This document shows, piece by piece, positions 41,721-49,587 of a DNA stretch of 64,000 nt. The stretch covers positions 124,001 to 188,000 of the forward strand of contig JAGDYZ010000021.1 of assembly GCA_049116335.1 (NCBI GenBank), given 5' to 3'. The position numbers and the translations under genes were made by a program. The stretch is from CANMIH01 sp049116335. GTDB taxonomy: Bacteria > Pseudomonadota > Alphaproteobacteria > Rhodobacterales > Rhodobacteraceae. The notes beneath the pieces are model-generated. The model searched no databases, was not told the DNA's origin, and saw only the letters and a program-made list of their open reading frames with translations. Position 1 is the stretch's first letter. Every line of letters begins with the position of its first letter.

Positions 41721-42284
41721 TCAGGCGCGCTCGGAATAGCTCATGGTTTCAGTGTTCACGATGATCTTCTCACCCTGCGCCACAAAAGGCGGCACCGAGA
41801 TACGAACCCCATTGTCGAGAACAGCCGGTTTGAACGAGTTTGCCGCGGTCTGACCTTTGACCACTGGCTCGGTCTCAACGATTTCGCAGGTCACTTTCTG
41901 CGGCACGGTCGCGTTCAACGCTTCTGTGTCATAGAACTCAACAACGATGGTCATGCCGTCCTGCAGAAACGGGCGACGGTCGCCCAACAAATCTGCCATC
42001 ACTTGAACCTGATCGTAAGTTTCTGTGTCCATGAAGACCAGCATGCCGTCATCTTCATAAAGGAACTGCATGTCTTTTTGCTCAAGGCGCACACGCTCGA
42101 CTTTGTCGGCGCTGCGGAAACGTTCGTTTAGCTTGGACCCGTTCCGCAGGTTTTTCAGTTCAACCTGTGCAAAAGCCCCCCCCTTGCCGGGTTTTACATG
42201 GTCCACTTTGACCGCGGCCCAAAGGCCATCATTGTGCTCAAGCACGTTGCCGGGACGGATCTCGTTGCCATTGATTTTGGGCAT
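41721..42284 (-). CDS. efp: Translation elongation factor P
   Basis: EF-P relieves ribosomes stalled at proline runs. The 187-residue protein starts at ATG 42284 (MPKINGNEIRPGNVLEHNDG) and has the three beta-barrel domains with VKPGKGGAFAQVELKNL near residues 33-49, where the lysine in PGKGG is the modified tip position. Later marks are YDTEALNATVPQKVTCEI and ADTVKG-like VKGQTAANSFKPAVLDNG. The frame is open to 42356, but the homologous N-terminus begins at 42284. It is followed by a terminator. Confidence 0.95.
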   Translation of the reverse strand: MPKINGNEIRPGNVLEHNDGLWAAVKVDHVKPGKGGAFAQVELKNLRNGSKLNERFRSADKVERVRLEQKDMQFLYEDDGMLVFMDTETYDQVQVMADLLGDRRPFLQDGMTIVVEFYDTEALNATVPQKVTCEIVETEPVVKGQTAANSFKPAVLDNGVRISVPPFVAQGEKIIVNTETMSYSERA

Positions 42285-42502
42285 AGCGGATAACCTCTGT
42301 CGAAAGGTTGAGGAAAAGTTAGCGCCTCCTATATATGGGTGGTCGGCCTCTGGCAAGACAACGATATGTCGTGTTTCTCCTTTGGAAGCTATGCATTAAC
42401 GGAATGGGTGTTATGCAACTCTGGGGTACCCGAATCAGATCGAATAGGTCATAACCCTCGTCACGCCGAAAAAGACAAGAGCAATAAATCGAAGGTCCAC
42501 TC

Positions 42503-42823
42503 ATGAAAGATTTCGTTGACGGCACTGCGTTCAATGCAGAGCAGGGAAACCGTGCTCGCAAACTATTTGCCGCAGTCGTGTTGGCTGCGCTTGATGACGC
42601 TATTGCCGATGACAAAAAGTATGGCAATGGCCCGGAACAGATCGCCCGCTGGGCGCGTTCGCGTGATGGCCGTGAAGTCCTGTCATGCTCGGGCATCGAC
42701 CCAAATGAACGTGTTGTTACTGGCTTGATGGATTTTGTATCCAAAGGTGTGCGTACATCGGTTGCCCTCTCGCGCGAAGAGAGCGAGCGCCGCAACGCAG
42801 CACAGCAGGCAGAAGCCGCATAA
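42503..42823 (+). CDS. Small conserved-looking hypothetical protein
   Basis: The 106-residue protein starts MKDFVDGTAFNAEQGNRARK with GAAGG eleven bases before the ATG. It has a helical, alanine-rich composition (KLFAAVVLAALDDAIADDKK), a central RDGREVLSCSGIDPNERVV, and a charged tail REESERRNAAQQAEAA. No signal peptide or membrane helix. It has its own strong terminator (42865-42895), so it is a single-gene unit. I recognise it only as a type common in Rhodobacterales with no known function. Confidence 0.75.
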   Translation: MKDFVDGTAFNAEQGNRARKLFAAVVLAALDDAIADDKKYGNGPEQIARWARSRDGREVLSCSGIDPNERVVTGLMDFVSKGVRTSVALSREESERRNAAQQAEAA

Positions 42824-42864
42824 ATTTTCCCAACCGCCGCAAAAGTGGCGCTTGGATGTTTTGA

Positions 42865-42895
42865 ACGCCCCCTTTCCAAAAGGGGGCGTTTTTTT
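42865..42895 (+). terminator. Rho-independent terminator
   Basis: Eleven-base arms ACGCCCCCTTT and AAAGGGGGCGT close a 3-base loop and are followed by a run of T. It is 41 bases after the stop of the small hypothetical gene, on the plus strand. Confidence 0.9.
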
Positions 42896-42945
42896 ATGGT
42901 GCAATCAACTTCCACATGACTTTGGCTGATCCAATTCATAGGCAA

Positions 42946-42977
42946 TAAAAAACCCGGCATCGCGCCGGGTCTTTTTA
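42946..42977. terminator. Bidirectional Rho-independent terminator
   Basis: Arms ACCCGGC and GCCGGGT have a run of A before and a run of T after, so the hairpin can end transcripts in both directions. On the minus strand it follows the PopZ-like gene by 26 bases; on the plus strand it backs up the terminator at 42865. Confidence 0.85.
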
Positions 42978-43003
42978 ATTCACGGGTTTTGAAGTGGGAT
43001 CGG

Positions 43004-44185
43004 TTATTCGAAATCCTGGCTCATCAAAACGCGATGGATTTCACGGCGCACCAATTTGCGCACATTGCGCGTGATCCGCTCTCCCAAGACGCCCTGCAAT
43101 TCCTGACGCACGATATCTGAAACCATGCCACGCAGCATCTCTTCGTCGATCACCGAAGTTTCCAGACCGGGCGCTTCGGCCAAAAGATCGGTACGCTCTT
43201 CAACAAAGGGTTCAGAGTGGCTTTGGAACACCGGCTGCGCCAGAGGCTCGTCTGCAAAGCCTTCCGCTTCCTCTACGAATTCCGCCGCCTCTTCTTCGTC
43301 CGCGAGAGGTGGCTCTTCAGACAAGAACACCACATCTGCTACCGCAGCGGCAACATCCGCGTCATCAACTTGGGGGTCTTCGACGGGCTCTTCGGCGACA
43401 ACGTCCTCAACCGGCTCATCGGCCTCATCCCAAGAAACGCTCGCCAGCGGGCGGTGCACAAAGGTGGCCCCAGCGGTTGGCTCGACATCGATTTGATCGC
43501 CGTCGTAATCGTCCGATTGACGCGACACGAGCTTTTCCAATGCCGCGATTTTGCTTTCCAGCGGGGCCGCTTCGTCCCAGGTGTCGGAATTCAGCTCATC
43601 ACCAGCTACGGCAATGTCGAGACCACTGTCCTGTTCAGAGGCATCAAGGGCTTCGTCATTAAAATCGGCATCAAGTTCTTCCAAATCAGACATGTCATCG
43701 GCGTCATTCTGATCTTCGAGAACGCGGGACACTTCCTGCTCAACAAGCTGGCTCAGCAACGCGGATGTATCAAGCTCCACCTCGTCGTCTTCCCGCTCAT
43801 CTTCGACAAGCGCAACAAACGGCTCTGGGGTGTCTGAGGTTTCCGGGATCTGGGCTTGGTCGTCGCCTTCGAGATCCGGCACATCTGCAGAGAGATCATC
43901 GGCAAAACGCACTTCTGTCAGACGAGGTACATCCCCATCTGAACCCAAGGTCTCATCTTGAACGGCAGGCGCCGGATTGGTCAGAACAATCGGCCCATTT
44001 GCCGGACGCTCTGGTGGCCGGGCCGCCGATTCGTCGACATTGACCCGCAGAGAGGGCGTCAGCACCAATCGCTCGGTTTTCTTACGCACCGGTGCAGTCG
44101 CGGCTGGACGCACTTCCTCGGATACGAGTCGCCGTATCGAAGAAAGCACGTCCTCAATTTCAACATTGGTCACAGGATCAGACAT
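43004..44185 (-). CDS. PopZ/DUF2497-like acidic protein
   Basis: The 393-residue protein has three parts. A short N-terminal helix VEIEDVLSSIRRLVSEE (residues 8-24) resembles the EEILASIRRII box of PopZ-type proteins. A very long, acidic, low-complexity middle (about residues 60-345) is rich in Asp and Glu with repeated EEP, DEE and EDD runs. The C-terminal helices are LRGMVSDIVRQELQGVLG and NVRKLVRREIHRVL. PopZ of Caulobacter has the same order of short helix, disordered acidic linker and oligomerising helices, and organises the cell pole. Homology to it is inference from layout. The gene lies upstream of a bidirectional terminator and downstream of tolC on the minus strand. Confidence 0.6.
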   Translation of the reverse strand: MSDPVTNVEIEDVLSSIRRLVSEEVRPAATAPVRKKTERLVLTPSLRVNVDESAARPPERPANGPIVLTNPAPAVQDETLGSDGDVPRLTEVRFADDLSADVPDLEGDDQAQIPETSDTPEPFVALVEDEREDDEVELDTSALLSQLVEQEVSRVLEDQNDADDMSDLEELDADFNDEALDASEQDSGLDIAVAGDELNSDTWDEAAPLESKIAALEKLVSRQSDDYDGDQIDVEPTAGATFVHRPLASVSWDEADEPVEDVVAEEPVEDPQVDDADVAAAVADVVFLSEEPPLADEEEAAEFVEEAEGFADEPLAQPVFQSHSEPFVEERTDLLAEAPGLETSVIDEEMLRGMVSDIVRQELQGVLGERITRNVRKLVRREIHRVLMSQDFE

Positions 44186-44255
44186 TGCAGTTCCACTCTC
44201 GCCTCACGGGAAGCATAACCGCAGTGGCCGGTTCAGACAACCGATGCTGAAAAAG

Positions 44256-45683
44256 TTAGTCTTTTCCAAGTGCCTTAAGCACACGGTCAAGCTCTTGCCC
44301 TTGCTGGCTGCGCTGCAGAGGCGCGTCTTTCACAAGGTTGTAGTAGCTCGCCGGGTCATATTTCGGCACGTTCAGACGCAGCGCATCCGCAGTCAACTGA
44401 CCAACCGACGCCAAAGCCGTGTAGGCAGCGATGGTTTCGTCCGCCTGCGACGAGATCAGATTCGCACGCGCGTCGAGCAGTTCCTGTTCCGCATCCAACA
44501 CATCCAGTGTTGTCCGCGCCCCAAGCTTGGCTTCTTCACGCACACCCCGGAACGCCGTACGCGCGGCCCGAACCTGCGATTCGAACGAGCTGCGGCTTGC
44601 CCGCGCCACATCCAGCTGGACATAGGCCGATCCGACATTCTGCTCGATATTGTGGCGCGTGATGTGCAACCCACCGCGCGCCTGATCCCGCGAGGCATGA
44701 GCCTGACGCACCAGCGAGGTCAAACGGCCCCCCTGATAAATAGCCCCACCAGCATTCACACCAATGGTGCCACCATGGGTATAGGCCTGGCTGCCGAATG
44801 TTTCCGTCACACCATAGGTGCCCCGAAGCGAAACCGTGGGCTTCTGCGCAGATTCGGCGATCTTGATTCCAAACTCAGCTGCGCTGACCTGATGCTGGAC
44901 CGCTATCAAATTAGGGTGCTGTGAAACAGCCAGCGTCTTCGCTTTGCGCACGGTTCCAGGCAGGTAGGGCAATTTGCCCGGCGTCGCCAGATTACCCGGT
45001 GCGCGACCAACCGCGTTGCGATATTCTTCTTTTGCGGCGACAAGATTACCCTGCGCCCCCGCCAAAGCCGAAACGGCGGCGGCCATGCGGGCCTCTGCCA
45101 ACGCAACATCGGTGCGGGTCACTTCACCCACATCAAACCGGTCCCGCGCGGCGCGCACTTCTTGGCGCAGCACGCGGACGTTGTTCTGGCGCAGGGCCAC
45201 AGTTTCATTTGCCCGACGCACTTCCATGTAGGCCGTGACCGCGCGCAACAGAACCTGCTGTTCGATCCCTACCAATTGGGCGCGGGTTGCCAATACGGTT
45301 TCTTTTGCCGCTTCGATGCGCAGCAGATTGCCGCCACCTGCGTAAAGCGTCAGCTCTGCAATCAGGTTCAGTGACGCGGTGTCCGTTGACGAGCTGCCAG
45401 TGACAAACCCACCCGCCGTTGTATTGAACGCGCGCGAGGTGCCGAACTGGTGCTGAACATTTCCCGACCACGAAATCACCGGGCGCAGGGTCGACACGGC
45501 CTGGGCCACATCTTCATCTGCGGCCCGCAGGACAGCGCGGTTCTGGTCAATCAGGCCGCTATGTTTGTAGGCACCTGCCAGGGCATCTGCCAGAGTTTCC
45601 GCCCCTGCGGGCAGCGCCATAGCAATCGCAACAAGGGCCGTTGCCGTGCCCTGAGTTACGGATTTTCGAATCCTGTTCAACAT
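44256..45683 (-). CDS. tolC: TolC family outer-membrane efflux protein
   Basis: The 475-residue protein starts at ATG 45683 with a signal peptide (TALVAIAMALPAGAETLADAL). Two TolC repeats of long coiled helices and beta strands follow: AGAYKHSGLIDQNRAVLRA, SLNLIAELTLYAGG, VRRANETVALRQNNVRVLRQEV, and in the second repeat GGAIYQGGRLTSLVRQAHASR and RTTLDVLDAEQELLDARANL. The last segment is a typical TolC signature. It forms the outer-membrane channel for type I secretion or efflux. The open frame to 45710 is not needed. It follows pcm by 33 bases and is probably co-transcribed with it. Confidence 0.92.
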   Translation of the reverse strand: MLNRIRKSVTQGTATALVAIAMALPAGAETLADALAGAYKHSGLIDQNRAVLRAADEDVAQAVSTLRPVISWSGNVQHQFGTSRAFNTTAGGFVTGSSSTDTASLNLIAELTLYAGGGNLLRIEAAKETVLATRAQLVGIEQQVLLRAVTAYMEVRRANETVALRQNNVRVLRQEVRAARDRFDVGEVTRTDVALAEARMAAAVSALAGAQGNLVAAKEEYRNAVGRAPGNLATPGKLPYLPGTVRKAKTLAVSQHPNLIAVQHQVSAAEFGIKIAESAQKPTVSLRGTYGVTETFGSQAYTHGGTIGVNAGGAIYQGGRLTSLVRQAHASRDQARGGLHITRHNIEQNVGSAYVQLDVARASRSSFESQVRAARTAFRGVREEAKLGARTTLDVLDAEQELLDARANLISSQADETIAAYTALASVGQLTADALRLNVPKYDPASYYNLVKDAPLQRSQQGQELDRVLKALGKD

Positions 45684-45716
45684 ATCTGCCCCCTGCGCAT
45701 GTTTGCGCATCGTTTC

Positions 45717-46370
45717 TTAGAGTGCGAATTCTTTCGCTTTTTCAAATCCAGCCAGAAGTGGCGCCGTTCCGTTGAACGCAAACCGCCACATCACATCACC
45801 ATCCAATTTATGACCGAGACGCACAGTTCCAAGAGCCCCATCCATGAAAATACAGACGATCCGGCCACCATCTTTCAGCTGGTCTGTCAGAGTCGCGGGC
45901 AATTCTTCCACACCGCCCTGCACCACAATCACGTCATATGGCCCATGTGCAGCCGCTCCGGCGGTCAAAGGTCCAACATGCACAACAACATTGTCCGCGT
46001 GCGTATCAGACAAGAGGGTCTGCGCCTCTTCAGCACGCGCTTCATCATCTTCCACCGCAACCACAGCTTCGGCGATATGCGCTATGACCGCAGAGGAATA
46101 GCCAAGGCCGGCACCGATATCGAGCACCAGATCTTTGTTGGTGATATCAAGCGCCTCAATCATCTTGGCAAACACCCGAGGATCAAGCACGACGCGCCCC
46201 GCGCCAAGTTCGATATGCTCGCCCGCATAGGCGGCCTCAATCTTCTCAGCGGGCACAAACGCCTCGCGAGGGACGGTCAACATCGCGTCAATGATCGGGA
46301 ATTCAGTGACGTCCGAAGGACGCACCTGTGTGTCTACCATCATGCGGCGGCGGGTCGAAAAATCAGTCAT
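45717..46370 (-). CDS. pcm: Protein-L-isoaspartate O-methyltransferase
   Basis: The enzyme uses SAM to methylate isoaspartyl residues for protein repair. The 217-residue protein shows RMMVDTQVRPSDVTEFPIID at the N-terminus, LVLDIGAGLGYSSAVIAHIA (SAM motif I), DVIVVQGGVEELPATLTDQL and a C-terminal gap-closing region, as in the alphaproteobacterial PCM family placed next to tolC. A 425-base non-coding stretch lies upstream. A 12-base palindrome TAAGT-CA-ACTTA at 46449-46460 may be its regulator site. Confidence 0.9.
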   Translation of the reverse strand: MTDFSTRRRMMVDTQVRPSDVTEFPIIDAMLTVPREAFVPAEKIEAAYAGEHIELGAGRVVLDPRVFAKMIEALDITNKDLVLDIGAGLGYSSAVIAHIAEAVVAVEDDEARAEEAQTLLSDTHADNVVVHVGPLTAGAAAHGPYDVIVVQGGVEELPATLTDQLKDGGRIVCIFMDGALGTVRLGHKLDGDVMWRFAFNGTAPLLAGFEKAKEFAL

Positions 46371-46795
46371 CCGCTAAACTCTTTCGTTCAGAAGCTTGGC
46401 CACCTTGTGCCATAACTCGGACAGCTCGGCAATGACGGTGACCGTTCATAAGTCAACTTACGTTCAAGTGGTCATTTTTTTTGCCAATGCGTCTAGGACA
46501 GCCTCCCGCAAACTCCGCCAGAGGCCTTAGCAAAGGCCCGGCCTCAGCGAACACCCTATTCAGATGAGCTACCCGACCACAGATCCTGAGATTTGCTTAC
46601 GGAACGCCCGACGGCACTCAGCAATCAGAATGTGGCGCCGAATAAACTCACCAGCAGGTGCATTTTGACCCTTGCGAAGGCGGCCGAACAAAAATAGAAG
46701 GCATAACACGCGATGTTCTGGCCCAAAACAGCGGCCGCCGAGCAACGCAGATAATTTCGCAAAAGCCAGATGGCGCAGCGAAATACACCACGTGG
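46371..46795. other. Non-coding stretch between pcm and tRNA-Cys
   Basis: No convincing gene is seen in these 425 bases; the open frames near 46570-46880 run through the tRNA and lack ribosome sites. Near the pcm side is the palindrome TAAGT-CA-ACTTA (46449-46460), flanked by two CGTTCA repeats 18 bases apart, a possible regulator site for pcm-tolC. The remainder probably holds the promoters of pcm and of tRNA-Cys. Confidence 0.5.
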
Positions 46796-46869
46796 GGCGA
46801 GTTGGCGGAGTGGTGACGCAGCGGATTGCAAATCCGTGTACACCGGTTCGATTCCGGTACTCGCCTCCA
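46796..46869 (+). tRNA. tRNA-Cys (GCA), likely integration site
   Basis: The acceptor arms GGCGAGT and ACTCGCC pair, the anticodon loop TTGCAAA carries GCA, the T arm is ACCGGTTCGATTCCGGT, and a discriminator T and encoded CCA end the gene. A tyrosine integrase gene begins its 3' end 62 bases downstream in the opposite direction, the common layout where an integrative element uses the tRNA 3' half as its attachment site. Confidence 0.95.
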
Positions 46870-46931
46870 TTTAAAATCAATCACTTAGATCATTCCTTCC
46901 CATGCTTGGGCCCTACCGTTTACAGGGGCGT

Positions 46932-48008
46932 TTACATTTTTGTGTTTTCAGACCGCGATTTGGCCTGATTGAGTTTGCGCAAAACAGCGTCACTTTCGTC
47001 CGGGCTAACCTGCGCATAATGCTCGATAACCTGCGCGGCGTAGCGCACGGACCACCCCATCAGGACCGCAATTTGACGCAAAGACAGGTCCGCATTCAGC
47101 AATCTTGTCGCAGCTGTCCCGCGTGTATCGGACAGAGTCTTCTCACGACCATCGATCCATGGCGGAATCTGTGCTTCGCGCCGCCACTTCGTGATCTGGT
47201 TTGATGCCCAACGGGCCGTCAAAGGCCTCCTCAGCTCGGACACCAGCAGCATTTCCTGATCCTCCGGTGTATCTGAAATCAGTTTCTCAAGGGCTGCAGT
47301 GGCTGGTATATACGCGATCTGACCACGTTTGCTTGTGCGAAAGCGAAGCCGTTTGCCGTGCGGCGTGTCTTCGAATTGGTCCATCTGAACCTGGACCAGG
47401 TCGGCCGCCCGCAGACCGGTTTCACATCCCGCCGTCAAAATCCGCTGGACCCATTTGGGCGCATGCTTGTTGAACTGCGCGATATCACCGCTGGTCCAAA
47501 TGATCTCGGTGCGGTTCGATTGATAGAGCTTCTTGAGCTTGTGGCAGTGGTGCTCTTTCAGCTTTCCCTCTTCCACCGCCCAATTCAAAATGCGGGTCGC
47601 ATGGGTGCCAGCCATGTCATGCTGCTTGGGTGAATGGAGCCACTTCTTGCGCCAATTGTTCACCTCACCCCGCGAGGCGCGCTCTTCGAACATTGCGACA
47701 GGGTCCGCCCCGAACTCCTCGCGAAAGAGTTCCAGCCACTTTCGGATATCTGCTTTGGAACGCTCGGCCTTGGGCAAAGACGCGCTGGAGAGAAAATCAT
47801 CAACCAAATAGGTCGTCAGGTTTTCAGAAGGATTGGAAGGCGTGCCGCACATAGTAAAGGCATGGAAAAATTCGGGCTCTTTGGGGTTTGGCTCCGTCCC
47901 TTCCCAGAATTTTGGGCCACCTCGCCAAGCGTAGAAGTGGTATCGAACACCGGCCACGACTTTCCGCCGAACACGGTGAACCCCTTTTGGAAGATTACTT
48001 TTGGGCAC
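46932..48008 (-). CDS. Tyrosine recombinase / integrase
   Basis: The 358-residue protein starts at GTG 48008, with GGAGGG seven bases upstream. It has a basic N-terminus (PKSNLPKGVHRVRRKVVAG), an SAM-like core-binding region, and the catalytic domain with box I arginine in AGCETGLRAADLVQVQ. Box II is DTRGTAATRLL and GWSVRYAAQVIEHYAQ supplies the tyrosine, so the usual histidines appear as Asp (SDTRG) and Trp (MGW). These are tolerated in phage-type integrases. Its end faces tRNA-Cys 62 bases away, so that gene is the likely attachment site. An open frame to 48200 overlaps the upstream gene and has no ribosome site. Confidence 0.92.
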   Translation of the reverse strand: MPKSNLPKGVHRVRRKVVAGVRYHFYAWRGGPKFWEGTEPNPKEPEFFHAFTMCGTPSNPSENLTTYLVDDFLSSASLPKAERSKADIRKWLELFREEFGADPVAMFEERASRGEVNNWRKKWLHSPKQHDMAGTHATRILNWAVEEGKLKEHHCHKLKKLYQSNRTEIIWTSGDIAQFNKHAPKWVQRILTAGCETGLRAADLVQVQMDQFEDTPHGKRLRFRTSKRGQIAYIPATAALEKLISDTPEDQEMLLVSELRRPLTARWASNQITKWRREAQIPPWIDGREKTLSDTRGTAATRLLNADLSLRQIAVLMGWSVRYAAQVIEHYAQVSPDESDAVLRKLNQAKSRSENTKM

Positions 48009-48252
48009 GGCGAGCCCTCCGTTGCGTGACAAGGCTCGGCCGCGAATCGGCATCACGCTCCACAGCGTTAATTCCCTGAACAGCATCCAACCGCGCCCGA
48101 ATGAGCTTCGGATCGTACCAACCCTTTCGGCCAGGCACCGGAGCGATACCGGTCCGACGACAGAAATCGTAAAACGACGCGCTCGGTTCTCCAAACCCAA
48201 ACAACAATGCCAGCTCTGGCGTCGGAATGAGTTGAATTTGGTTTGGGCTCAT
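47995..48252 (-). CDS. Small AlpA/excisionase-like DNA-binding protein
   Basis: The 85-residue basic protein starts MSPNQIQLIPTPELALLFGF and contains SFYDFCRRTGIAPVPGRKGWYDPKLIRARL (residues about 25-54). This reads like the winged helix of excisionase/AlpA proteins, where a tyrosine-aspartate turn is followed by a recognition arm. It ends 14 bases inside the integrase gene and starts with an ATGA overlap to the upstream ribbon-helix-helix gene, so the three form one operon. A role in directing excision or expression of the integrase is inferred from place and fold only. Confidence 0.65.
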   Translation of the reverse strand: MSPNQIQLIPTPELALLFGFGEPSASFYDFCRRTGIAPVPGRKGWYDPKLIRARLDAVQGINAVERDADSRPSLVTQRRARRAQK

Positions 48253-48410
48253 TTCTCGGCCCCCTCGCCCAATGATTCCTGTCGCGACATAGCGACCCGC
48301 AGACAGGACACAACCTGTGCTCCTTGCGAGCGCAAGTTCCGCACTGCCTCCTCTTCGAGCCAAGCTTTCACGTCCGCTGGCAGGTTAAGTTTGAACTGGG
48401 TTGTCTTCAT
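48249..48410 (-). CDS. Short ribbon-helix-helix protein (Arc-like)
   Basis: This is a 53-residue gene starting MKTTQFKLNLPADVKAWLEEE at 48410, with GAGGTG eight bases before the ATG. The pattern of a short beta strand (TQFKLNLP) followed by two helices matches Arc/MetJ-type DNA-binding proteins. Its stop overlaps the next gene by 4 bases. It is divergent from a second, longer ribbon-helix-helix gene. The 69-base gap between their start regions holds two GGACA-N5-TGTCC inverted repeats, the likely operators. Confidence 0.75.
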   Translation of the reverse strand: MKTTQFKLNLPADVKAWLEEEAVRNLRSQGAQVVSCLRVAMSRQESLGEGAEK

Positions 48411-48428
48411 ATTTACACCTCAACAAAA

Positions 48429-48443
48429 GGACATTAAATGTCC
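48429..48443. promoter_or_regulatory. Inverted-repeat operator 1 of the ribbon-helix-helix switch
   Basis: GGACA-TTAAA-TGTCC has perfect 5-base arms with a 5-base AT spacer. The second site lies 25 bases away centre to centre, so both face nearly the same side of the helix, as expected for cooperative binding of small dimers. It overlaps the SD-ATG region of the upstream start option (48438) of the plus-strand gene. Confidence 0.7.
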
Positions 48444-48785
48444 ATATCATTGAGGACAAATATTGTCCATCATGCAATCATGAAAGATGAAGCCTTGGTC
48501 CAGTTTAAACTCTTGCTTCCTGCCGCCCTCAAAAAGCGGCTGGAGACGCATGCCACACTCAACCGGCGCAGCCTGTCACAGGAGATCGTTGTCGCGCTCG
48601 AAGACAAGTACCCTGCAGCAGAACCGGATGCGACGTCGGATCCCGCTGCCCGGATGCTTTTCTGGCTTGCCAAACGAATCCGTCGCAGGAACCCCAAGCC
48701 GGGATCCGCCAGAGACAAACAAGCCTCCCTATACGAGCGCATTGCCGGTGATATCGCGGAACGTATGAAGGACATTAGGGACTAA
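48438..48785 (+). CDS. Ribbon-helix-helix (Arc-like) transcriptional regulator
   Basis: The Arc-type domain is DEALVQFKLLLPAALKKRLETHATLNRRSLSQEIVVALE (positions about 17-54 from the upstream start), with a beta strand and two helices, followed by a basic, possibly helical tail RIRRRNPKPGSARDKQA. Two starts are possible: ATG 48438, with AAAGGA seven bases upstream (115 residues), and ATG 48480, nearer the domain but without a clear ribosome site (101 residues). It diverges from another Arc-like gene and is probably the repressor acting on the paired operators between them. Confidence 0.8.
   Translation: MSISLRTNIVHHAIMKDEALVQFKLLLPAALKKRLETHATLNRRSLSQEIVVALEDKYPAAEPDATSDPAARMLFWLAKRIRRRNPKPGSARDKQASLYERIAGDIAERMKDIRD
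48454..48468. promoter_or_regulatory. Inverted-repeat operator 2 of the ribbon-helix-helix switch
   Basis: GGACA-AATAT-TGTCC is the second perfect copy, identical in the arms to operator 1 and different only in the spacer. It lies just upstream of the ATG at 48480. Confidence 0.7.
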
Positions 48786-48787
48786 CC

Positions 48788-49429
48788 TCAATAGGCCACC
48801 CACTCATATCCGTGGTTGCCTTCGTGGTCTTCCCACTCGACCCCTACCCCTCGTCGCCAGTTGGATGACGAGCAACGTCGCGACGGCAAAACCCATCGCG
48901 GGGCGGCTGCTGGTGTCGTCCGCTGCCAGCCAAATCCGCCCTGCATACCATAGGTCCCGAGGCGCATGTTGTAGCTTTCAGAGCAATCATCATCGCGACC
49001 ACGTTCACGATGACTATAGTGCCGAACATCCCAGACGCGGATCGAGCGCACGAAGTCGAACTCGAGGCCGCTGATGTCGATATCGGCACCGCCTTCCATC
49101 ACCTGCGCAAGAATGACTTGACCAAGGCTCTCTCCCGCTTGATTGCTTGCGTCCCAAACTCGAGGTGCCGTGCTTTGCAACGGACCTCGCTCCGCCGCCC
49201 CCATCGGACAACGCCAGATCTGCAACGGCGGCTCGATCGGCCAAGGCGTTATCCGCCTAATGAAAATGGCACGGGCATGGGCACATTCTGCTGAAGCTGG
49301 CCACCCGCCAGCCAGGCAAAGCAAAATGGCGCAATCAACTTGGTAGGCTTTTGCCGCCTGCGGAGCCAAGCTGGAAACGACACCTACGGCGATCCCGCCA
49401 AGAAAATTTCGGATAGATTTGAACCACAT
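48788..49429 (-). CDS. Predicted exported protein of the island, function unknown
   Basis: The 213-residue protein has a signal peptide (FLGGIAVGVVSSLAPQAAKA, cleavage near residue 28) followed by a cysteine block VDCAILLCLAGGWPASAECAHAR that resembles the CxxxLCLxG start of conjugative TrbM/KikA proteins. Later it has WRCPMGAA, a DIDISGLEFDFVRSIRVWDVR stretch, a short acidic DDDCSE, and an aromatic C-terminus. It starts at 49429 and its end lies 3 bases from the convergent ribbon-helix-helix gene. A role in the transfer machinery is a guess from the motif and the island context. Confidence 0.6.
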   Translation of the reverse strand: MWFKSIRNFLGGIAVGVVSSLAPQAAKAYQVDCAILLCLAGGWPASAECAHARAIFIRRITPWPIEPPLQIWRCPMGAAERGPLQSTAPRVWDASNQAGESLGQVILAQVMEGGADIDISGLEFDFVRSIRVWDVRHYSHRERGRDDDCSESYNMRLGTYGMQGGFGWQRTTPAAAPRWVLPSRRCSSSNWRRGVGVEWEDHEGNHGYEWVAY

Positions 49430-49539
49430 ATCAATAAGCGCCTTTCGACATCATTCCTATAATATTGAAGATTGTCGCCCAACTTCGCCATGCACACCAT
49501 ATGCGAGCAAGTAATTAGATTCACTCGCGCGCGTTTTGT

Positions 49540-49551
49540 GGAATATATTCC
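49540..49551. promoter_or_regulatory. Palindrome upstream of the XRE gene
   Basis: GGAATATATTCC is a perfect 12-base palindrome, ending 36 bases before the ATG of the XRE regulator gene at 49588. It is a plausible autoregulatory operator overlapping its promoter. Confidence 0.5.
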
Positions 49552-49587
49552 GTAGAGCAATTCTTGTGATCTGGCCGAATACAGGCC

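Noticed and set aside
46569..46968. Several 60-100 codon frames around tRNA-Cys
   Set aside because: They run through the tRNA and lack ribosome sites or family features.
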